NCBI GenBank assembly: GCA_010031635.1
Contig: RGZI01000002.1
Coordinates: 1 to 53,682, forward strand
Origin: Actinomycetota bacterium
GTDB lineage: Bacteria > Actinomycetota > Actinomycetes > Nanopelagicales > Nanopelagicaceae
Direction: 5' to 3'
Length of the DNA: 53,682 nucleotides
Both the position numbers and the translations under genes were made by a program. The notes under the pieces were generated by a model that saw nothing but the letters and a program-made list of their open reading frames with translations, had not been told where the DNA came from and did not search any database. Shown here in pieces: positions 26,437 to 37,631 of the stretch. Numbering within the stretch: position 1 is the stretch's first letter; every line of letters begins with the position of its first letter.

Positions 26437-27496
26437 AGAACAACCCTTAACTTCAGGAGCGCTTCACGCCCTGGATGAAGGGATAGATGGCGCTTTACGG
26501 CCAAAATCCTTAGGTGAATTTATTGGGCAAAAAAGGGTTTGCGATCAGTTGAGTTTAGTTTTAGAAGCAGCTAAACAACGTGGCAGTGCTGCTGACCATA
26601 TTTTACTTTCTGGACCTCCGGGGTTAGGCAAAACAACACTGGCTTACATTGTTGCTACCGAGATGGATGCACCATTGCGAATCACGAGTGGGCCTACCTT
26701 GCAAAGAGCTGGTGATCTAGCAGCGATACTTTCAACGCTTACCGAAGGTGAAATTCTTTTTGTTGATGAGATACATCGGATGTCACGTCCTGCTGAAGAG
26801 ATGCTTTATCTGGCGATGGAAGATTTTAGAGTGGACATAATTGTCGGTAAGGGTGCAGGAGCGGCATCTATTCCACTTGCAATACCTAAATTTACTTTGA
26901 TCGGCGCAACTACAAGAGCCGGATTATTACCAAGTCCATTGCGCGACAGATTTGGATTTACCGCACTTTTAGATTTTTATGATGCCGGAGAATTAACGCG
27001 AGTACTTGTGCGCAGTGCCAAGTTATTGCAATTAGAAATTTCAGCTGATTCCATAAATGAAATTGCGGGACGTTCAAGAGGTACGCCGCGAATAGCTAAC
27101 CGTTTACTTCGGCGAGTACGTGATTACGCGCAAGTTCATAATGGGGCTAGTAAAAATAAATCGATCTCAGTTGCTCAAGTTGAAGCAGCGTTAGAACTTT
27201 ATGAAGTTGATCAATTAGGACTGGATAGATTAGACCGCTCAATTTTGCGAGCGCTAGTAGAACGGTTTAATGGCGGGCCGGTTGGAATCTCCACTTTGGC
27301 ACTTACGGTGGGCGAGGAGGTCGAGACCGTGGAAGCTGTTTGTGAGCCATTTTTAGTTCGCACCGGTTTGCTGCTTCGTACCCCTCGCGGAAGGGTGGCG
27401 ACGGAGGCTGGTTGGCGACATTTAGGCTTAACACCACCTGAGAGCTTGAACCTGTTTAGCGGCGGCGAGTTCGCTTCTAACCCATTAGAACCCTAG
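26420..27496 (+). CDS. ruvB: Holliday junction DNA helicase motor RuvB
   Basis: AAA+ motor of branch migration. Walker A is GPPGLGKTT, Walker B is LFVDEIHR, sensor 1 lies in LIGATTRAG, the arginine finger follows in SPLRDRFG, and the C-terminal winged helix starts around residue 270. It has 358 residues. Start codons GTG 26420 and GTG 26429 are both possible within the overlap with ruvA. secD follows after only 11 bases, so the yajC gene often found between them is missing here. Confidence 0.96.
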   Translation: MVHVDEEQPLTSGALHALDEGIDGALRPKSLGEFIGQKRVCDQLSLVLEAAKQRGSAADHILLSGPPGLGKTTLAYIVATEMDAPLRITSGPTLQRAGDLAAILSTLTEGEILFVDEIHRMSRPAEEMLYLAMEDFRVDIIVGKGAGAASIPLAIPKFTLIGATTRAGLLPSPLRDRFGFTALLDFYDAGELTRVLVRSAKLLQLEISADSINEIAGRSRGTPRIANRLLRRVRDYAQVHNGASKNKSISVAQVEAALELYEVDQLGLDRLDRSILRALVERFNGGPVGISTLALTVGEEVETVEAVCEPFLVRTGLLLRTPRGRVATEAGWRHLGLTPPESLNLFSGGEFASNPLEP

Positions 27497-27507
27497 ACTC
27501 ACCCCTC

Positions 27508-29205
27508 GTGTCTAAGACTTCTTCTTCCTCAAGGCCGGGCCGTTCCTTAACCGCCCTTTTATTGATTTTGGTGGCTTTAACCGCCTCGATATTTATCCAA
27601 GGAGCTAAGCAAGTTCGGCTTGGTTTGGATCTGCGTGGTGGAACCAGTGTGGTCTTGCAACCGCGAATCACGGCTGGTCAAGAAGGCAAAGTTACCAATG
27701 AGGCAATTGATCAAGCGGTTAGCATTATTCGCCAACGGGTTAACTCACTTGGTGTAGCGGAAAGTGAAGTTGTTGCCCAAGGAAGTGGCACCAATCGCCA
27801 AATTTTGATCTCTGTTCCTGGTGAATCAGGTGAGCGAGTTGTTGAATTAGTTGGCCAAACTGCAGAGTTACGTTTTCGCCAAGTTTTATCAACCGGTGGT
27901 CCAGTAGAAGCACCAACGCCAGCACCAGCACCGTCTGCAAGTACAGTCGTAACTCCTGCGCCTTCAACTTCAGGCTCTAAACTTTCTAAGAGTGCGCCAC
28001 ATTTTGCCGATCCAACACCGTCTGCGTCACCAATTGTTACTCCTAAAGCCCCTGCTGCTCCGGCAGCGCCTGCGCCTCCTGCCCCTACTGATGCGCAATC
28101 ACAAGCAGCTGCTGCAGCGGGAGAAATTCTTTCCCAAGAGTTTGCTGCACTTGATTGCACTAAAGATGAATCACGTCGCGGTGGTGGTGGAGATTCCGCA
28201 GATTTACCTTTCGTAACTTGTGATCGCGATGGAACTGCACGTTATGTTTTAGGACCTGCCGAAGTACTTGGTACTCAAGTAAAGAAAGCAACTGCTGCAA
28301 TTGATCAACAAGGTAGCGGCGGTTGGTATGTAGCACTTGATTTTAACAAAGAGGGAACCTCAAAATTTGGTGCAATTACTCAACGAGTAGTTTCACTTGC
28401 TGCACCACAAAACCAGGTCGCAATTGTCCTTGATGGTCTTGTGGTTTCTGCGCCAAGAATTATTAATGCAATTATCGGCGGAAGTGCTCAGATCACCGGT
28501 GACTTCACTCAACAAGAAGCAAGTGATTTAGCAAATGTATTGAAGTATGGCTCTTTGCCCTTGGCTTTTGATCGTGGCGAAGTACAACAAGTTTCTCCAA
28601 CTCTGGGAACTGATCAATTACGTGCCGGGCTACTTGCAGGTGGCTTAGGATTAATTTTAGTAATTCTTTATTCGCTCTTTTATTATCGGGCACTTGGGTT
28701 TATAACAATTGGTTCATTAACTCTGGCTGCATTGATTCTGTATTTAACAATTGTTGTGCTCGGAGAGAATATTGGATTCACATTAACGTTATCTGGCATC
28801 GCTGGAGCGATTGTGGCTATTGGTATTACCGCTGACTCATTTATTATTTACTTCGAACGGCTAAGAGATGAAATCCGAGAAGGCAGATCTTTGCGATCAG
28901 CTGTTGAAAACGGCTGGATTAGAGCCCGTAGAACAATCATCATCTCAGATGTGGTCTCGCTCATCGCGGCCTTACTGCTTTACATATTTGCAATTGGAAA
29001 TGTCCGCGGCTTCGCTTTTGCACTTGGATTAACAACGATTATCGACTTGATCGTGGTGTTCCTATTTACCAAACCAATTATTACCCTTCTGGCCAATGTT
29101 CCATTTTTCCGAGATGGACATCCGCTTTCAGGGCTTGATGCACATAAAGTGGTGCGCGGGAATGTGTTGGTCAAAAGTGACAAGACAGAGAAAGGGAGCA
29201 ACTAA
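27508..29205 (+). CDS. secD: Protein translocase subunit SecD
   Basis: Membrane component that uses proton motive force to help late steps of Sec export. It has an N-terminal helix, a large external P1 domain beginning LGLDLRGGTSVVLQ, and a C-terminal RND-like bundle of five helices containing GIAGAIVAIGITADSFI and FERLRDE. Within P1, around residues 130-195, there is a Pro/Ala/Ser/Thr-rich low-complexity insertion, as in other actinobacterial SecD proteins. Start is GTG 27508. secF starts one base after the stop. Confidence 0.95.
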   Translation: MSKTSSSSRPGRSLTALLLILVALTASIFIQGAKQVRLGLDLRGGTSVVLQPRITAGQEGKVTNEAIDQAVSIIRQRVNSLGVAESEVVAQGSGTNRQILISVPGESGERVVELVGQTAELRFRQVLSTGGPVEAPTPAPAPSASTVVTPAPSTSGSKLSKSAPHFADPTPSASPIVTPKAPAAPAAPAPPAPTDAQSQAAAAAGEILSQEFAALDCTKDESRRGGGGDSADLPFVTCDRDGTARYVLGPAEVLGTQVKKATAAIDQQGSGGWYVALDFNKEGTSKFGAITQRVVSLAAPQNQVAIVLDGLVVSAPRIINAIIGGSAQITGDFTQQEASDLANVLKYGSLPLAFDRGEVQQVSPTLGTDQLRAGLLAGGLGLILVILYSLFYYRALGFITIGSLTLAALILYLTIVVLGENIGFTLTLSGIAGAIVAIGITADSFIIYFERLRDEIREGRSLRSAVENGWIRARRTIIISDVVSLIAALLLYIFAIGNVRGFAFALGLTTIIDLIVVFLFTKPIITLLANVPFFRDGHPLSGLDAHKVVRGNVLVKSDKTEKGSN

Positions 29206-30294
29206 ATGAATACCAAACTTTCTTTCGGTGATCGTCTCTACCGTGGCGAAAAATCATTTAACTTCATAGGCAACCGTCGACGTTGGTATGCGCTTTCTGC
29301 CCTGTTGATTATTACCTCTGCGCTTTCACTGGGCATTCAAGGCTTGCATCTAGGTATTGAATTCAAGGGTGGCTCGGAATTTATCGTTAAGAAAGCTGGT
29401 CTCACAGTGCCAGATGCACGTGCGGCTATGGTGAAAGCAAATGTGCCTGGAGATCCGATAATTCAGACTATAGGTTCTAATAAAGTTCGAATTCAAACCG
29501 GCGTACTAACTAGCGTTGAATCTTCCCGAGTAGCCGATGTCTTATCTTCAACTTTCTCAGTTTCTAAAAATGAAATTGACACCCGCTTAGTGGGACCATC
29601 TTGGGGTAAAGAGATAACAAAGAAAGCTGTCACGGCTTTAGTGGTATTTCTCTTTGCGATCATCATCTTTCTTTCTATTGCATTTGAACCAAAGATGGCG
29701 ATCGCCGCAATCATCGCCTTGTTCCACGATGTTTGGATCACTGTTGGTATTTACGCATTGATTGGATTCGAGGTAACACCGTCAACTGTGATTGGCTTCC
29801 TGACGATTTTGGGATATTCACTTTATGACACTGTTGTGGTCTTTGATAAAGTTCGTGAAAACACCCGTGGAATATCTGGTGGATCGCGATTAACTTATTC
29901 AGGTGCAGCCAATTTAGCTGTTAATCAAACTTTAGTTCGTTCAATCAATACCTCGATAGTCGCACTACTTCCAGTTGGATCAATTTTGTTTATTGGTACC
30001 GGTGTACTTGGTGCTGGTCCACTTAAAGATCTCTCCCTTGCCTTGTTTATCGGTCTGGCCGTTGGAACTTATTCTTCGATCTTTGTAGCAACCCCATTCT
30101 TAGCCGCAATGCGTGAGCGCGAACCGGCGATGAAAGCTTTGGCTAAGCGAGTTTCGGCTCGCACCGGAAAGAGCGAGAGCTCAAGTACTTCAGCAAGTGG
30201 CAATGAAGGCGCAGCATCGGTAGGACCAGTTGCCAATGGCGAACGGGGACCACGTAACCAACCGAAGCGTAAGAAGGCCGGCAAGCGCAAGTAA
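29206..30294 (+). CDS. secF: Protein translocase subunit SecF
   Basis: Partner of SecD with six predicted membrane helices. It opens with the first helix and GIEFKGGSEF, and the bundle has FHDVWITVGIYAL and GYSLYDTVVVFDKVREN, the family hallmarks. Length is 362 residues, with a charged cytoplasmic tail rich in Ser, Gly, Lys and Arg from about residue 315. It abuts secD and is followed after 15 bases by the rel gene; apt, often between them in relatives, is absent. Confidence 0.95.
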   Translation: MNTKLSFGDRLYRGEKSFNFIGNRRRWYALSALLIITSALSLGIQGLHLGIEFKGGSEFIVKKAGLTVPDARAAMVKANVPGDPIIQTIGSNKVRIQTGVLTSVESSRVADVLSSTFSVSKNEIDTRLVGPSWGKEITKKAVTALVVFLFAIIIFLSIAFEPKMAIAAIIALFHDVWITVGIYALIGFEVTPSTVIGFLTILGYSLYDTVVVFDKVRENTRGISGGSRLTYSGAANLAVNQTLVRSINTSIVALLPVGSILFIGTGVLGAGPLKDLSLALFIGLAVGTYSSIFVATPFLAAMREREPAMKALAKRVSARTGKSESSSTSASGNEGAASVGPVANGERGPRNQPKRKKAGKRK

Positions 30295-30309
30295 CCGTAT
30301 CCTGTCTAT

Positions 30310-32490
30310 ATGAGTTCGCAATTAATTTCGCCATTACTGTCGATTATTGATGCGAATAAAAAAGAACGGGCCGAAATTGAACGTGCCTATGAAACCGCTG
30401 AAAAAGCTCATCTAGGACAAAATCGTAAATCAGGGGAAGAGTACATTTCCCACCCAGTAGCAGTCGCGCAAATATTGGCAGAGTTAGGTATGGGATCTTC
30501 AACCATAATCGCAGCGTTGTTACATGACACAGTAGAAGACACCTCTTACTCGATTGAACAGTTGAGAATTGATTTCGGAGATGAAGTTGCTGATTTAGTG
30601 GATGGGGTAACTAAATTAGATCGGGTAACTTACGGGCCAGATGCTGAAGCAGAGACAGTTCGTAAAATGGTAGTTGCGATGTCTAAAGATATTCGGGTTT
30701 TAGTAATCAAGTTAGCCGATCGTTTACACAATGCCCGCACTTGGGAGTTTTTGACTCCAGAAACCGCAACTCGAAAAGCTCGTGAAACTTTAGATATCTA
30801 CGCGCCTCTATCTCACCGTTTAGGTATGAGTACCATTAAATGGGAACTTGAGGATATTTCTTTTCGAACACTAGAACCGAAGAAATATGAAGAGATTGGT
30901 CGTTTAGTTGTAGATCGCGAATCGATTCGCGGAGAATATGCCACAGAAGTTATTGCTGAAATTAAACGTGAACTGAAAGAAGCGGAAATTAAAGCTGATG
31001 TAACTGGTCGCTATAAACATTACTATTCAATTTATCAAAAAATGGTGATGCGCGGTCGCGAGTTTAATGAAATTTATGATTTAACTGGAGTTCGGGTCTT
31101 GGTGGAGGATGTTAAGGATTGTTACGGAGCATTGGGTGCAATCCATGCTCATTGGAATCCAGTTCCGGGCAGATTTAAGGATTACATCGCAATGCCTAAA
31201 TTTAATCTTTATCAATCTCTGCACACAACCGTGATTGGACCTGAAGGAAAAGCAGTTGAGATTCAGATTAGAACCAAGGATATGCACGCTCGCGCTGAGT
31301 TTGGAATTGCCGCTCACTGGAAATATAAAAAAGGCAAGAGTAATAATGAATTAGAAGGAGCCAATAACGATGCAAATATGGCTTGGCTAAAGCAGTTACA
31401 TGAATGGCAACAAGAGACTAAAGATGCTGAAGAATTTTTGGAATCTTTAAGATTTGATTTAGGTACACCAGAGGTGTTTATCTTTACGCCCAAAGGTAGT
31501 GTTTTGGCGCTGCCTTCAGGTTCAACTCCAGTTGATTTTGCCTACGCCGTGCATACAGAGGTTGGACGTCGTTGTATTGGTGCCAAAGTAAACGGGAAAT
31601 TGGTGACTTTAGGGACTCCATTGGTAAATGGCGATGTAGTAGAGATTTTGACTAATAAAGCTGAGACCGCTGGCCCAAGTCATGATTGGTTGAATTTTGT
31701 AAAAAGTCCACGGGCACGGTCAAAAATTAAAGCGTGGTTCTCTAAAGAACGCAGAGATGAAGCGATTGACGCTGGTAAGGAATCGATTGCGCGTCAACTA
31801 AGAAAACAGGACCTACCTTTACAAAAGATTCTCACTAGTCATGCATTACTTGAATTAGCACATGAGATGAAGTATTTAGATATCACCTCTCTTTATGCAG
31901 CGGTGGGCGATGGACATGTTTCAGCGGCTTCCATAGTCGAGAAATTGATTTCATCACTTGGAACAGATGAGCACGAGCATGAGCACAATGATCATAATTT
32001 TTTATTAGAAAATCCGAGTTCCACAACTAATCGACGTAACGCAGGAGTCGACGTTGTTGGTGCCAAAGATTTGTTGGTTAAGTTGGCCCGCTGTTGTGCT
32101 CCAGTGCCAGGGGATGAGATCGTCGGTTTTATAACGAAAGCAAGTGGAGTTTCTATTCATCGAGTTGATTGCACAAATGTTGATGATTTACAGCGAACTC
32201 AACCGGAACGATTTTTACCAGTTTCGTGGACTCCGGGTGCGGTAACGCTTTTCTTGGTTAACATTCAAGTAGAGGCATTAGATCGGGCGAGATTGTTATC
32301 TGATATCACCAAGATGCTCTCTGATTCGCAAGTAAATATTTTGAGCGCGTCAGTTACAACAACACGAGATCGAGTTGCGATCTCTCGATTCACTTTTGAA
32401 ATGGCGGATGCCACGCATTTGGAAGATGTATTACGCGCAGTTAGAACTGTTGATGGTGTTTATGATGTTTACCGAATTACCAACAATTAA
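30310..32490 (+). CDS. rel: Bifunctional (p)ppGpp synthetase/hydrolase (RelA/SpoT homologue)
   Basis: Long RSH protein that makes and degrades the stringent alarmone. The hydrolase domain is intact (ISHPVAVAQIL and ALLHDTVEDT, with His72-Asp73). The synthetase domain has GRYKHYYSIYQK, DLTGVRVLV and EIQIRTKDMHARAEFG. A TGS domain (TPKGSVLALPSGSTPVDFAYAVH), a Cys-containing helical/RIS region (ARCCAPVPGDEI) and a C-terminal ACT domain follow. All 726 residues match a single actinobacterial Rel. Its stop overlaps the convergent DUF349 gene by 4 bases. Confidence 0.97.
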   Translation: MSSQLISPLLSIIDANKKERAEIERAYETAEKAHLGQNRKSGEEYISHPVAVAQILAELGMGSSTIIAALLHDTVEDTSYSIEQLRIDFGDEVADLVDGVTKLDRVTYGPDAEAETVRKMVVAMSKDIRVLVIKLADRLHNARTWEFLTPETATRKARETLDIYAPLSHRLGMSTIKWELEDISFRTLEPKKYEEIGRLVVDRESIRGEYATEVIAEIKRELKEAEIKADVTGRYKHYYSIYQKMVMRGREFNEIYDLTGVRVLVEDVKDCYGALGAIHAHWNPVPGRFKDYIAMPKFNLYQSLHTTVIGPEGKAVEIQIRTKDMHARAEFGIAAHWKYKKGKSNNELEGANNDANMAWLKQLHEWQQETKDAEEFLESLRFDLGTPEVFIFTPKGSVLALPSGSTPVDFAYAVHTEVGRRCIGAKVNGKLVTLGTPLVNGDVVEILTNKAETAGPSHDWLNFVKSPRARSKIKAWFSKERRDEAIDAGKESIARQLRKQDLPLQKILTSHALLELAHEMKYLDITSLYAAVGDGHVSAASIVEKLISSLGTDEHEHEHNDHNFLLENPSSTTNRRNAGVDVVGAKDLLVKLARCCAPVPGDEIVGFITKASGVSIHRVDCTNVDDLQRTQPERFLPVSWTPGAVTLFLVNIQVEALDRARLLSDITKMLSDSQVNILSASVTTTRDRVAISRFTFEMADATHLEDVLRAVRTVDGVYDVYRITNN

Positions 32491-33782
32491 GCGGAAAACT
32501 CAGATAGAGAACGTTGTGCTTCAGCCAACCAACTACGTCTAGCCTCTGCTGATTCCAAAGCATCTGCTGCACGTTTGGCATCATTATTAGCAGTTGCTTT
32601 TGCGGCAACCTTCTCGTAATTTTCGATTGCTTCAGTTAATTGACGTACAACATCTGCTGCGCGGGCTTTTGCGGCTGGGTCAGTTTTGCGACGATGCTCT
32701 TCATCAAGAACGCGAATCTCTTTCTCAACAGCCCCAACTCTGATTTCAAGTGCATCTCGCTTGTCGCGGGGGATTTGCCCAACTTTTTCAAGTTGTGAGA
32801 GGAGATCACGGAAACTCTTTTTAGCAGTTGGAAAATCGGTGATTGGAAGCAACGCCTCAATCTGTTTAGCGATCTCTTCCTTCTTGGCCAAGTTTGCACC
32901 CATAGAGTTTTCACGACGTTCTAAATCTGCTTTCTTAGCAGCAAAAAAAGCTTCTTGTGCGGCACGGAATCGCTCCCAAAGTGCATCATCACTTCTTTTT
33001 TGTCCGCGACCGGAAGTTTTCCACTCTTGCATTAAGGTACTAAATCTGCGAGCAGTGGCGACCCAATCCCGAGATGTCACAAGTGTTTCCGCCTCGGTCA
33101 CAATTTTTTCCTTGGCAGAGGCAATGGTGCTCTGTTCTGCAACTAATTTTGCAAAATGTGCTCGGCGGCGACGGTCAAAACCATTTCGGGCTACTGAAAA
33201 TCTTTTCCATAATTGCTCATCGCTTGCTTTATCAATTCTAGGTAATGCTTTCCATTGATCTAACAACTCTTTGAGGCGATCGCCGGTAACTTTCCAAGAA
33301 TCTTTATCGCAGATAGCTTCAGATTCAACAACAATTGCTTCTTTAGCAATTTTTGCATCGTTGCGAGCGGTAGCACGCGCGTTAGCTTCATCAGCTTTCT
33401 TCGCTGCATAAATTTGTCTTTGTTGATCAATCAATGGTGGAATTTGTTCAACTGCAATTGCAAGTGCAGCCAAATCTCCGACCGCATTAATTGTCGCGAT
33501 ACTTTCACGCAATTTTGCAACAGCGATCTCACCATCCTGCGGAAGGATCGCTCCACTGCGAACTCGAGCTGCAGTTAAGGCGATTTCAGATGCCAGGGTT
33601 TCAAATTTGCGGACAAAGTATTGCAACGCTTCTTCTGGGCTTTTGCCGGGATAGGAACCAACGGGTTTTTCACCAGCTTGTGTCCAAACATAAACAGTTC
33701 CATCGTCATGAACTCGACCAAAGAGGGCAGGATCTCCAATGAGGGCACTTGCTGCTGAAATTAATCCTTCATTCTCGCTCAA
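32487..33782 (-). CDS. DUF349-domain protein
   Basis: A 431-residue, highly charged, helical protein with repeated DUF349 units. Each has a central W-K pattern: QWKALPRIDKASDEQLWKRF, EWKTSGRGQKRSDDALWERF, and a third more divergent copy. The N-terminal 75 residues form a separate small domain (GRVHDDGTVYVW). The family is common in actinobacteria beside rel and has no settled function, though nucleic-acid or ribosome association is suspected. It is transcribed toward rel and divergent from the metallo-hydrolase gene across 163 bases that should hold both promoters. Confidence 0.85.
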   Translation of the reverse strand: MSENEGLISAASALIGDPALFGRVHDDGTVYVWTQAGEKPVGSYPGKSPEEALQYFVRKFETLASEIALTAARVRSGAILPQDGEIAVAKLRESIATINAVGDLAALAIAVEQIPPLIDQQRQIYAAKKADEANARATARNDAKIAKEAIVVESEAICDKDSWKVTGDRLKELLDQWKALPRIDKASDEQLWKRFSVARNGFDRRRRAHFAKLVAEQSTIASAKEKIVTEAETLVTSRDWVATARRFSTLMQEWKTSGRGQKRSDDALWERFRAAQEAFFAAKKADLERRENSMGANLAKKEEIAKQIEALLPITDFPTAKKSFRDLLSQLEKVGQIPRDKRDALEIRVGAVEKEIRVLDEEHRRKTDPAAKARAADVVRQLTEAIENYEKVAAKATANNDAKRAADALESAEARRSWLAEAQRSLSEFSA

Positions 33783-33945
33783 GGTAAATCTCCTTTACGC
33801 TCTTTGCGCGCCACCTGATCAGCCACTTTTGTGAGGCCGGTCCGGCTCGCTATTTTGACGGTGAATGGAAGTATTGGGGACAGGGAGGACACGGTACCGG
33901 TAGCCTTAACAAACCCCCAAACTTTGCTTTAAAAATGGAGAATCT

Positions 33946-34620
33946 GTGCTGGTGAGCGTAGTTGTGGCCAAAGCTTTTGCCACCAATGCCTGGATTATTG
34001 CTACCGGCAAAGGCAATGAAGCGCTGATTGTGGACCCTGGAATCGGCGATCCAGACCTAAGTGGGGCAATTTTAGAGCGGGCGGCAAAGCACAACCTAAA
34101 GCCGGTGGCGGTACTGCTCACTCATGGCCACCTCGACCACACCTTCTCCCTTGCACCCTTATGCGCCAAGGTAGGTGTTCCGGCGATGATTCATAGCGCC
34201 GATCGGATTTTGCTCGAGCATCCGGAATTCGCCTTATCAAGTGAGAGTCGGTCTTTAACTAACGGACAGAGTTTTGTGGAACCAGAAGAGGTTATCGAAT
34301 TAACCGATGGAAGTGAGATTGAAATTGCTGGTCTGAATTTGCGCTTTGTTCACGCCCCTGGACACACCGCAGGTTCTATTCTGTGCCATATAAATAATGA
34401 GATTTTGATTTCTGGCGATGTCTTGTTTGCCGGATCGATTGGCAGAACCGATCTGCCAACTGGATCTCACGCACAGATGCAGGAGACGCTGATGCATAAG
34501 ATTTGGCCACTAGCCGATGACTTACGCGTTCTACCTGGCCATGGTGAGGAAACGACTATTCGTGCAGAGCGGGCACATAATCAATATTTGAAAGCTGCGG
34601 CCATCGGGAAGTTGTTATGA
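33946..34620 (+). CDS. Metallo-beta-lactamase-fold hydrolase (glyoxalase II-like)
   Basis: Two-zinc MBL-fold hydrolase. The ligand motif H-x-H-x-D-H is in THGHLDHTFS near residue 60. Further ligands lie in HAPGHTAGS, SGDVLFAGSIGRTD and LPGHGEETT. It resembles glyoxalase II-type thioesterases, and actinobacterial homologues commonly sit just before hisS. The substrate is unproven. Start is GTG at 33946 (GTG 33952 also possible). The stop overlaps hisS (ATGA), implying co-translation. Confidence 0.88.
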   Translation: MLVSVVVAKAFATNAWIIATGKGNEALIVDPGIGDPDLSGAILERAAKHNLKPVAVLLTHGHLDHTFSLAPLCAKVGVPAMIHSADRILLEHPEFALSSESRSLTNGQSFVEPEEVIELTDGSEIEIAGLNLRFVHAPGHTAGSILCHINNEILISGDVLFAGSIGRTDLPTGSHAQMQETLMHKIWPLADDLRVLPGHGEETTIRAERAHNQYLKAAAIGKLL

Positions 34621-35861
34621 AATTTCAAGTTCCTAAAGGGGTTAAAGAGTATTTACCCCCTGAATCGGCAAAATTTGAATTAGTCCGTGAAAATTTAATT
34701 TCCCCAGCACGTTTAGCGAATTATCAATTAATGGAGACCGCAGTCTTTGAAGACACCGGCTTGTTTACCAGTGGAGTTGGTGAATCTACTGATGTAGTTA
34801 GCAAAGAAATGTATACCTTTACAGATCGTGCAGATCGGTCACTTACATTGCGTCCCGAAGGTACTGCAGGTGTGATGCGAGCGGTGATTGAAAGTGGATT
34901 AGATCGTGGACAACTTCCAGTAAAAGTTTGGTATTCAGGTGCATTCTTTAGAGCAGAACGTCCACAAGCGGGGCGTTATCGGCAGTTTTATCAAGTCGGC
35001 GTTGAGGCAATTGGTGGAGACGATCCACTGATTGATGTGGAAGTAGTTTCATTAGCGGTGCAGGCTTTCAATAATTTAGGCTTACATGATTATGAAGTAC
35101 AGATAAATTCTTTGGGAGATAAACCATCGCGAGATTCGCATAGAGAAGCGTTAGTTAAATTTTTGAAAGAGATTGATCTAGATGAAGTAACACGTGAGCG
35201 GGCCAAAATTAATCCACTGCGAGTTTTGGATGACAAGCGTCCCGAGATGATTGCGGCTCTTAAAAATGCTCCAGTAATTTTAGATTATCTGACTCAAGAA
35301 GCTAAAGAGAGATATTCAGCAGTTAAAAATGGATTGACTAATCTTGGTATCAAATATATTGAAAATCCAAAATTGGTACGCGGTTTGGATTACTACACTC
35401 ATACAACTTTTGAATTTGTACATCATAAACTTGGGGCGCAATCTGGAATTGGTGGCGGCGGCCGTTACGACGGTTTAATGGAAAAACTTGGTGGACAATC
35501 TCTCTCTGGTATCGGATACGGCATTGGGGTAGATCGGGTTTTACTTGCTTGTGAAGCCGAGGGAATTGAATTACCACCTGCTACGCAACTTTCACTTTAT
35601 CTGGTCCCACTTGGCGAAGAAGCGCGCACTTTTGCAATTGAATTGTTATCAAATCTGCGGAATAACGGTATTCGATGCGATATGGCATATGGCGAACGCG
35701 GCTTAAAAGGAGCGATGAAAAGTGGCGATAAATCCGGTGCAAAGTATCTAGCAGTTTTAGGGGAGAACGAGATCAGTTCCGGGCAAGCAGAGATCAAACG
35801 CATGAGCGACGGTGTGGTTACATCAGTTAGGCTTACGGAGTTAGCCGACTTCTTAAAGTGA
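34617..35861 (+). CDS. hisS: Histidyl-tRNA synthetase
   Basis: Class II synthetase charging tRNA-His. It has motif 2 ([19 protein letters not shown]), the His-specific region [15 protein letters not shown] and motif 3 ([14 protein letters not shown]), then an anticodon-binding domain from about residue 325 to 414. It is co-translated with the upstream MBL hydrolase and followed by aspS after 25 bases. Confidence 0.96.
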   Translation: MKFQVPKGVKEYLPPESAKFELVRENLISPARLANYQLMETAVFEDTGLFTSGVGESTDVVSKEMYTFTDRADRSLTLRPEGTAGVMRAVIESGLDRGQLPVKVWYSGAFFRAERPQAGRYRQFYQVGVEAIGGDDPLIDVEVVSLAVQAFNNLGLHDYEVQINSLGDKPSRDSHREALVKFLKEIDLDEVTRERAKINPLRVLDDKRPEMIAALKNAPVILDYLTQEAKERYSAVKNGLTNLGIKYIENPKLVRGLDYYTHTTFEFVHHKLGAQSGIGGGGRYDGLMEKLGGQSLSGIGYGIGVDRVLLACEAEGIELPPATQLSLYLVPLGEEARTFAIELLSNLRNNGIRCDMAYGERGLKGAMKSGDKSGAKYLAVLGENEISSGQAEIKRMSDGVVTSVRLTELADFLK

Positions 35862-35886
35862 AGAGAAATTTAAGCGAGGCAAGATT

Positions 35887-37629
35887 TTGATACGTACACA
35901 CGGGGCAGGTCAATTAACTGCGCACAATGCCGGAGATACTGTGACTTTGGCTGGCTGGGTGGCCAGACGACGTGACCATGGTGGCGTTGCTTTTATTGAT
36001 TTAAGAGATGCAACTGGGTGGTCGCAAATCGTCATTCATGACGAGAGCGTGGCCGGAGCCTTAAGAGCTGAATGGTGCATCAGCGTTACTGGAAAAGTAT
36101 CTTTACGACCAGATGGCAATTTAAATGAAAATGTTCCAACTGGAGCGATTGAAGTAATTTGTGATCAATTAACAGTATTGAGTGAGGCAGCTCCATTGCC
36201 ATTCCCAATTGACAGCGGTGAACGTGTTGATGCAAACGAAGAGGTAAGACTTAAATACCGTTATTTAGATTTACGACGTGAAGGACCAGCCGCGGCTTTG
36301 AGATTGCGTTCCAAAATCACTTCGACTATTCGTGCAGTTATGGAAGGCGAGGGTTTCTTAGATATTGAAACACCGTATTTGACTCGTTCAACTCCAGAAG
36401 GTGCCCGAGATTTTCTAGTGCCGGTCCGATTGCAACCAGGCAGTTGGTATGCCCTGCCACAATCACCACAGTTATTTAAACAGTTGTTGATGGTTGCCGG
36501 AATGGAAAAGTATTACCAAATTGCCCGGTGTTTTCGCGATGAAGATTTCCGCGCAGATCGCCAACCAGAGTTCACTCAGTTAGATGTTGAAATGAGTTTT
36601 ATTGATCAAGAAGATATTTTAACTCTTACTGAAAAGATTTTGAAGAAGTTGTGGAAAGAAGTTCTAGGCATCGAAATTTCAACCCCAATTCCAAGAATGA
36701 CTTTTCTTGAAGCAATGCGCAGATTTGGATCAGATAAACCAGATCTACGGTTTGAATATGAGTTAGTAGAAGTAACGGAGTATTTTGCTAATACTGAATT
36801 CCGAGTTTTCAAGGCCCCTTACGTAGGTGCGGTTGTTATGCCAGGAGGAGCGACAACTCCACGCCGTGAATTAGATGGTTGGCAAGAGTGGGCAAAAGCG
36901 CGTGGGGCCAAAGGACTTGCTTATATTTTGATTGACGCAACAGGTGAAGTTACCGGTCCAGTTGCAAAAAATATTTCCGAGAGTGAAAGAGCTGGGATCG
37001 CCGCAAAAGTTGGCGCCAAACCAGGAGATGCAATATTTTTTGCAGCAGGAGAGCGAGATGAATCGCAAAAACTTCTTGGTGCGGCACGATTAGAGATTGC
37101 CAAAAAGTGCAACTTGATTCCAGATCATATGTGGGAATTCTTGTGGGTTGTTGATGCACCGATGTTTGAACCAACTGATAATGGTGGTTGGACTGCGGTA
37201 CATCATCCATTTACTGGTCCAAAACCAGAGTACGCAACGACATTTGATAAAGATCCAGCAAACGCTTTGGCTTATGCATATGACATTGTGTTAAATGGTA
37301 ATGAAATCGGCGGCGGATCTATCCGTATTCATCAACGTGAAATTCAACAACGGGTATTTGATGTTATTGGGTTAACCCGCGAGGAAGCGCAATCTAAATT
37401 TGGTTTTCTATTAGATGCATTTAATTATGGACCACCACCTCATGGGGGCATTGCAATTGGCATCGATCGAGTGAGTGCTTTGATGGCAGGTGTTGAATCC
37501 ATCCGCGAAGTAATCGCATTTCCGAAAACTGCAAGTGGTGGCGATCCATTAACCGGTGCACCTACTCCAATTACGTCAGCTCAACGAAAAGAAGCTGGGA
37601 TCGATAAAGTAGAGAAGTTAGAAAAGTAA
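35887..37629 (+). CDS. aspS: Aspartyl-tRNA synthetase (bacterial type)
   Basis: Class II synthetase of the bacterial AspRS type, 580 residues. It starts with the OB anticodon domain ([23 protein letters not shown]-type block). The catalytic core has [16 protein letters not shown], motif 2 ([19 protein letters not shown]) and motif 3 ([13 protein letters not shown]), interrupted by the bacterial insertion (GAD-type) domain around residues 285-415. Whether it also charges tRNA-Asn cannot be decided here. The TTG start at 35887 directly precedes the conserved RTHGAG. The following lipoprotein gene starts 2 bases after the stop. Confidence 0.96.
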   Translation: MIRTHGAGQLTAHNAGDTVTLAGWVARRRDHGGVAFIDLRDATGWSQIVIHDESVAGALRAEWCISVTGKVSLRPDGNLNENVPTGAIEVICDQLTVLSEAAPLPFPIDSGERVDANEEVRLKYRYLDLRREGPAAALRLRSKITSTIRAVMEGEGFLDIETPYLTRSTPEGARDFLVPVRLQPGSWYALPQSPQLFKQLLMVAGMEKYYQIARCFRDEDFRADRQPEFTQLDVEMSFIDQEDILTLTEKILKKLWKEVLGIEISTPIPRMTFLEAMRRFGSDKPDLRFEYELVEVTEYFANTEFRVFKAPYVGAVVMPGGATTPRRELDGWQEWAKARGAKGLAYILIDATGEVTGPVAKNISESERAGIAAKVGAKPGDAIFFAAGERDESQKLLGAARLEIAKKCNLIPDHMWEFLWVVDAPMFEPTDNGGWTAVHHPFTGPKPEYATTFDKDPANALAYAYDIVLNGNEIGGGSIRIHQREIQQRVFDVIGLTREEAQSKFGFLLDAFNYGPPPHGGIAIGIDRVSALMAGVESIREVIAFPKTASGGDPLTGAPTPITSAQRKEAGIDKVEKLEK

Positions 37630-37631
37630 CA

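Noticed and set aside
27711-28160. Long antisense open frame opposite secD
   Set aside because: It is a shadow of the Ala/Pro-rich codons of SecD; no start context and low-complexity composition.
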